Below are positions 6,033-8,808 of a DNA stretch of 8,808 nucleotides, in pieces. Both the position numbers and the translations under genes were made by a program. The first letter of the stretch is position 1. The number at the start of each line of letters is the position of its first letter. Source of the DNA: an uncultured Clostridia bacterium (GTDB lineage: Bacteria > Bacillota > Clostridia > Christensenellales > UBA1242); NCBI GenBank assembly GCA_947384015.1, contig CANDFN010000038.1, forward strand, positions 1 to 8,808, read 5' to 3'. The notes under the pieces were generated by a model. It saw only the letters and a program-made list of their open reading frames with translations. It searched no databases and had not been told where the DNA came from.

Positions 6033-6221
6033 TTACCAATCATAAATTTGATTTGTTGTTTTTATATCGTCGTAAAAATTTAAGTAACTTTGTGCAGTTT
6101 TGCTTAATGGCGTATTGGGCTTTTGTTTGTTTGCTTTGTTTTTCTTTTCGTCTTTATAGGCTATTAAAGATTTATCTATTTTAGATTTTTTTGGTTTTTT
6201 TAATATTTTCACCTTTTTCAT
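6033..6221 (-). CDS. Possible small, highly basic protein of unknown function
   Basis: This is a 62-residue frame, very lysine-rich in its first half (MKKVKILKKPKKSKIDK), ending in an aromatic and acidic stretch (SYLNFYDDIK, then IYDW). It has no signal peptide or membrane segment, and I recognise no family. A nucleic-acid-binding role would fit the charge, but that is only a guess. There is no Shine-Dalgarno sequence. Instead, a perfect extended -10 box ends six bases before the ATG, so transcription may start on the start codon itself. The nrdG terminator upstream separates it from the nrd operon. The 36-bp repeat begins eight bases after its stop. AT-rich DNA can give lysine-rich frames by chance, so I hold this loosely. 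Confidence 0.5.
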   Translation of the reverse strand: MKKVKILKKPKKSKIDKSLIAYKDEKKNKANKQKPNTPLSKTAQSYLNFYDDIKTTNQIYDW

Positions 6222-6227
6222 GTGCTT

Positions 6228-6256
6228 ATTATAGCATAAAATTTAAGTTTTTTAAA
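6228..6256 (-). promoter_or_regulatory. Promoter of the 62-residue gene, predicting a leaderless mRNA
   Basis: Read on the minus strand there is TTTAAA (6256-6251, four of six matches to the -35 consensus), a 17-bp spacer, and TATAAT (6233-6228) preceded by TGC, an extended -10 element. The expected start of transcription, seven bases past the -10 box, falls on the A of the ATG at 6221. Confidence 0.55.
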
Positions 6257-6366
6257 GTTTTTAAAAATTTATTTATAAATAAACCAAAAAAATTAAAGCG
6301 TTTTGCAAAGTAAAATAAATTTTATAAAAAGGGTGTGAGGTTAAATAAATATTTGTTCTGCCAAAC
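6257..6366. other. AT-rich intergenic stretch with no gene
   Basis: No reading frame or RNA gene is supported here. It contains a 16-bp perfect A/T palindrome, TTTATTTATAAATAAA (6268-6283), which could be chance in this base composition. Confidence 0.5.
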
Positions 6367-6400
6367 AAAAAAACACACAGATAATGCTGTGTGCTTTTTT
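6367..6400 (-). terminator. nrd operon terminator
   Basis: A 7-bp perfect stem (CACACAG 6374-6380 with CTGTGTG 6387-6393) has a 6-nt loop. Read on the minus strand it is followed by seven T (6373-6367). It begins about five bases after the nrdG stop. On the plus strand it is followed by CTTTTTT, so it may act in both directions. Confidence 0.85.
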
Positions 6401-7004
6401 ATAAACTGGTGTTGGCAGTTTTATTTTGTTCTATTTTATTTGTTAAATTTTTAACTAACGAAGTTTGTGCGTTGCGCTTTTCGTTATAAGGACTTAATAC
6501 AACTCTGCCTGTGGCCAAACTTTGTTTAACATCAATAACACGCTGATTGCTACTACCTTTAAAACGTAGGGTAATGTCTTTAAGCTCGTCTACAAACTTC
6601 CCGTCTACCAATACATCTATTTGAGAAAGTAATTCCCTTGTCCATGGGCAAAATGCTCTACTTTGGCTTAACAGCTCTTTATCAAACAAATAGCCAGAAT
6701 AGCACCATATTGTTTTGTTTGGGTAAAGTTGTCTTACTTTTTTAACAAAGGGCAAAAGTGCTTTTTGGTTGGCTGGCTCCATAGGTTCGCCACCAAGTAG
6801 GGTTAAACCATTTATGTGGCTTGGAGCAAGCGCCTTTATAATTGCATCTTCCTCTTTTTCTGTAAAAGGTTTTCCATAGTTAAAATCCCAAGTTTCTTTA
6901 TTAAAACAGTTTTTGCAATGGTGAGTGCATCCGCTAACAAAGAGGGATACTCTAACTCCCTCTCCGTTTGCTATGTCGTTGTATTTTATGTTTCCGTAAT
7001 TCAT
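6399..7004 (-). CDS. nrdG: Anaerobic ribonucleoside-triphosphate reductase activating protein (radical SAM)
   Basis: NrdG uses a 4Fe-4S cluster and S-adenosylmethionine to put the glycyl radical on NrdD. The cluster motif CxxxCxxC is C26, C30 and C33 (GCTHHCKNCFNKETW). GGEP, the SAM amino-group binding motif, is at 71-74. Other family-typical stretches are TIWCYSGY (98-105), DVLVDGKF (130-137) and FKGSSNQRVIDV (148-159). The opening MNYGNIKYNDIANGEGVRVSLFVSGC is also typical of NrdG. At 201 residues it is longer than E. coli NrdG (about 154). The extra length is a polar, low-complexity tail from about 172. AAAGGA (7015-7010), five bases before ATG, sets the start. It is the last gene of the nrdD cluster and ends at a terminator. 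Confidence 0.95.
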   Translation of the reverse strand: MNYGNIKYNDIANGEGVRVSLFVSGCTHHCKNCFNKETWDFNYGKPFTEKEEDAIIKALAPSHINGLTLLGGEPMEPANQKALLPFVKKVRQLYPNKTIWCYSGYLFDKELLSQSRAFCPWTRELLSQIDVLVDGKFVDELKDITLRFKGSSNQRVIDVKQSLATGRVVLSPYNEKRNAQTSLVKNLTNKIEQNKTANTSL

Positions 7005-7009
7005 AAGCG

Positions 7010-7015
7010 TCCTTT
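7010..7015 (-). promoter_or_regulatory. nrdG ribosome binding site overlapping the upstream stop codon
   Basis: AAAGGA on the minus strand overlaps the TAA stop (7016-7014) of the 79-residue gene and stands five bases before the nrdG ATG. Ribosomes finishing the small gene would be placed to restart on nrdG. Confidence 0.8.
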
Positions 7016-7253
7016 ATACAGATTTTCGTTGTGATAATAAATTGTCCTCTAAATCGTTTAAAGATATTGCTTTACTTTTATAAGTATGTTTATAGCAGTA
7101 ATTTGCAATAAAGTTATCTAAATCTATTATAAAGCTTTTGTGGCCAGTTTTATCAAATTTGCCGTCAAAATTAATATTAAACTTATAATAATTTAGCATA
7201 GATATAATTTCTTTAAAATCATTTGTGGTTTTGCATGCCAAGTTGTATAACAT
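7014..7253 (-). CDS. Small protein of unknown function between nrdD and nrdG
   Basis: This is 79 residues starting MLYNLACKTTNDFKEIISML and rich in Asn, Lys, Phe and Tyr. It has two cysteines (C7 and one near residue 53) and no signal peptide or membrane helix. I do not recognise the family. It is a real gene by context: a strong AGGAG five bases before ATG overlaps the nrdD stop, and its own stop overlaps the nrdG ribosome binding site. It is therefore probably translated with nrdD and nrdG. The pattern near the start (DFKEIISMLNYYKFNINF) faintly recalls small HPr-like proteins of Clostridia, but the likeness is too weak to name it. A role in reductase assembly or regulation is inference from position only. 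Confidence 0.8.
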   Translation of the reverse strand: MLYNLACKTTNDFKEIISMLNYYKFNINFDGKFDKTGHKSFIIDLDNFIANYCYKHTYKSKAISLNDLEDNLLSQRKSV

Positions 7254-7258
7254 GTTTT

Positions 7259-7263
7259 CTCCT
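7259..7263 (-). promoter_or_regulatory. Ribosome binding site of the 79-residue gene, overlapping the nrdD stop
   Basis: On the minus strand the nrdD stop TAG (7264-7262) is part of TAGGAG, and AGGAG stands five bases before the ATG at 7253. This is the same overlap as at the gyrB-gyrA junction, and it confirms the small gene as real and coupled to nrdD. Confidence 0.8.
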
Positions 7264-8808
7264 ATAAGTGTAAAACTCTATCTCTTATTTCTTGTGTTCT
7301 GCCTTGGTTCCAGAATTGGCTTCCAATATAACCGCAAGTTCTGCGCGCTACATTCATTTTAGATTGGTCTTTATTGCCACAATTAGGGCAGACCCAAATT
7401 AATTTACCGTCTTTATCGTCCTCAATTTGAATTTCGCCGTCATAACCACAAATTTGGCAGTAGTCAGATTTTGTGTTAAGTTCGGCATACATAATGTTAT
7501 CGTAAATATATTTCATAACCTGTAAAACTGCTTCTAAGTTGTCTTGCATGTTAGGAACTTCTACATAACTGATTGCGCCACCTGGGCTTAATGCTTGGAA
7601 TTTGCTTTCTAGTTTTAGTTTTTCAAATGCGTCAATAGGTTCGGTAACATGAACGTGATAGCTGTTAGTTATGTAGTTTTTGTCTGTTACTCCAGGGATG
7701 ATACCAAATCTTTTTTGTAAGCATTTAGAAAATTTGTAGGTTGTGCTTTCTAATGGTGTGCCGTATAAAGAGTAGTCTATATTTTCGGCGTCCTTCCATT
7801 TTTTGGTGTATTCGTTTAATTTTTTCATAATCTCTAAGCCCAAAGCTTCGCCTTCTGGTTCTGTAAGCTTTTTGCCAGAAAGGTAGTAAACAGTTTCCCA
7901 TAATCCAGCATAGCCAAGTGAAATTGTAGAGTAACCACCGTGTAATAACTTATCAATCTTCTCGCCAGATTTTAAGCGGGCAAGTGCGCCATGTTGCCAT
8001 AAAATTGGTGCAACATCAGAGACAGTGCCCGTAAGTCTTTCGTGTCTGCATTGAAGTGCTTGGTGGCAAAGTTCAAGCCTTTCGTCAAATACTTTCCAGA
8101 AAGTTTTCATGTCTTTATGTGAAGATAATGCAACATCAATAAGGTTGATTGTTACAACGCCTTGGTTAAACCTACCATAATATTTAGGTTTGCCGTTTTC
8201 ATCCACATAAGGGGTTAAGAAACTTCTGCAACCCATACAGGTATAGCAGTGGCCTTCACCGTTTTTGTCTATTTTAAGTTCTAGCATCTTCTTTTCGCTA
8301 ATATAGTCTGGCACCAAACGTTTAGCAGTGCATTTTGCAGCTAAACGGGTTAGGTAGTAGTATTTACTATTTTCATGGATGTTGTCTTCTTCCAAAACGT
8401 AAATAAGTTTAGGGAATGCTGGAGTAATGTAAACGCCTTTTTCGTTTTTAACACCTTTATAGCGTTGTTCTAAGGTTTCTTCTATAATCATTGCTAAATC
8501 TTCGCGTTCGCGTTCGTTTTTAGCTTCTCCTAAATACATAAATTCGCTTAAGAAAGGTGCTTGTCCATTTGTTGTCATAAGTGTTATTACTTGATATTGA
8601 ATTGTTTGAACACCGCGGTTAATTTCTTCTCTAACACGTTTTTCTGTAATTCTATTTAAAAGGTCTTGGTCTACAGTGTTAGATGCAAATAATAATTCTT
8701 TTTCCACCTCTTTACGGATTTTTTGTCTGCTTACCTCAACAAAAGGTGCAAGGTGAGCAAGGCTTATGCTTTGACCGCCATATTGGCAAGAAGCAACTTG
8801 AGCAACAA
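7262..8808 (-). CDS. nrdD: Anaerobic ribonucleoside-triphosphate reductase, large subunit (5' end outside window)
   Basis: NrdD is the class III reductase that makes dNTPs from NTPs in anaerobes. The C-terminal 514 residues are here. The frame is open to the window edge and the outermost residues (VAQVASCQYGGQSISLAHLAP) are typical NrdD sequence, so GTG 8707 is internal and not a start. About 200 N-terminal residues, usually including an ATP-cone, are missing. Counting from the GTG codon as 1: CYTCMGCRSFL holds the catalytic cysteine C160 preceded by M158, and GRFNQGVVTINL holds N181. These match E. coli M288, C290 and N311, the pattern of the formate-using type. A C-terminal zinc ribbon has C417, C420, C440 and C443. 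The glycyl radical is G459 in RRTCGYIG (codon 7333-7331). It is followed by the 79-residue gene and its activase nrdG. Confidence 0.97.
   Translation of the reverse strand, partial: VAQVASCQYGGQSISLAHLAPFVEVSRQKIRKEVEKELLFASNTVDQDLLNRITEKRVREEINRGVQTIQYQVITLMTTNGQAPFLSEFMYLGEAKNEREREDLAMIIEETLEQRYKGVKNEKGVYITPAFPKLIYVLEEDNIHENSKYYYLTRLAAKCTAKRLVPDYISEKKMLELKIDKNGEGHCYTCMGCRSFLTPYVDENGKPKYYGRFNQGVVTINLIDVALSSHKDMKTFWKVFDERLELCHQALQCRHERLTGTVSDVAPILWQHGALARLKSGEKIDKLLHGGYSTISLGYAGLWETVYYLSGKKLTEPEGEALGLEIMKKLNEYTKKWKDAENIDYSLYGTPLESTTYKFSKCLQKRFGIIPGVTDKNYITNSYHVHVTEPIDAFEKLKLESKFQALSPGGAISYVEVPNMQDNLEAVLQVMKYIYDNIMYAELNTKSDYCQICGYDGEIQIEDDKDGKLIWVCPNCGNKDQSKMNVARRTCGYIGSQFWNQGRTQEIRDRVLHL

Noticed and set aside
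6268..6283. 16-bp A/T palindrome as an operator
   Set aside because: It is made only of A and T in a very AT-rich spacer and is not placed near a recognised promoter box in a telling way.
6816..7034. Plus-strand open frame antisense to nrdG
   Set aside because: It overlaps the NrdG cluster-binding region on the other strand and shows no ribosome binding site or recognisable protein.
8705..8707. GTG at 8707 as the nrdD start
   Set aside because: The frame stays open to the window edge and the residues upstream are conserved NrdD sequence; the gene is cut by the window.

Overview
The window is AT-rich DNA with the standard genetic code (Trp is TGG and TGA acts only as a stop). It most likely comes from an anaerobic low-GC Firmicute, possibly an uncultured gut-type Clostridium relative. 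The evidence is an adjacent gyrB-gyrA pair, strong AGGAG ribosome binding sites, sigma-A type promoters, and a class III (oxygen-sensitive) ribonucleotide reductase. No species can be named from the sequence alone.

Layout. Positions 1-382 hold a terminator hairpin from an upstream transcript and a well-formed gyrB promoter; DnaA-box-like 9-mers are scattered here. Positions 383-4882 are a two-gene gyrB-gyrA operon on the plus strand, closed by a 13-bp terminator hairpin. Position 5025-5813 encodes an unrecognised protein with a lipoprotein signal and a C-terminal membrane helix, ending in a terminator that works in both directions. Positions 5848-6025 hold an unusual non-coding repeat element. 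Positions 6033-6221 (minus) may encode a very basic 62-residue protein. Positions 6399-8808 (minus) are the anaerobic ribonucleotide reductase cluster in the order nrdD, a 79-residue unknown gene, nrdG. nrdD runs off the right edge.

How the genes work together. GyrB and GyrA form the A2B2 gyrase that puts negative supercoils into DNA. NrdG is the radical-SAM activase that installs the glycyl radical on NrdD, which then makes deoxyribonucleotides without oxygen. The 79-residue gene is joined to both by overlapping stop codons and ribosome binding sites, so it is probably made together with them.

Start corrections. gyrA starts at ATG 2348, not at the upstream in-frame TTG. The GTG at 8707 is not the nrdD start, because the conserved NrdD reading frame continues to the window edge.

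The most interesting item is the 5848-6025 element. It has two identical 36-bp copies 142 bp apart and an imperfect inverted copy between them. It also has a GC-rich central hairpin, and its right arm can pair with either 36-bp copy. It looks like a small non-autonomous mobile or interspersed repeat, or a structured RNA, and I cannot assign it to a named family. A second point is that GyrB naturally carries Asn where most gyrases have the quinolone-pocket Asp (E. coli Asp426).
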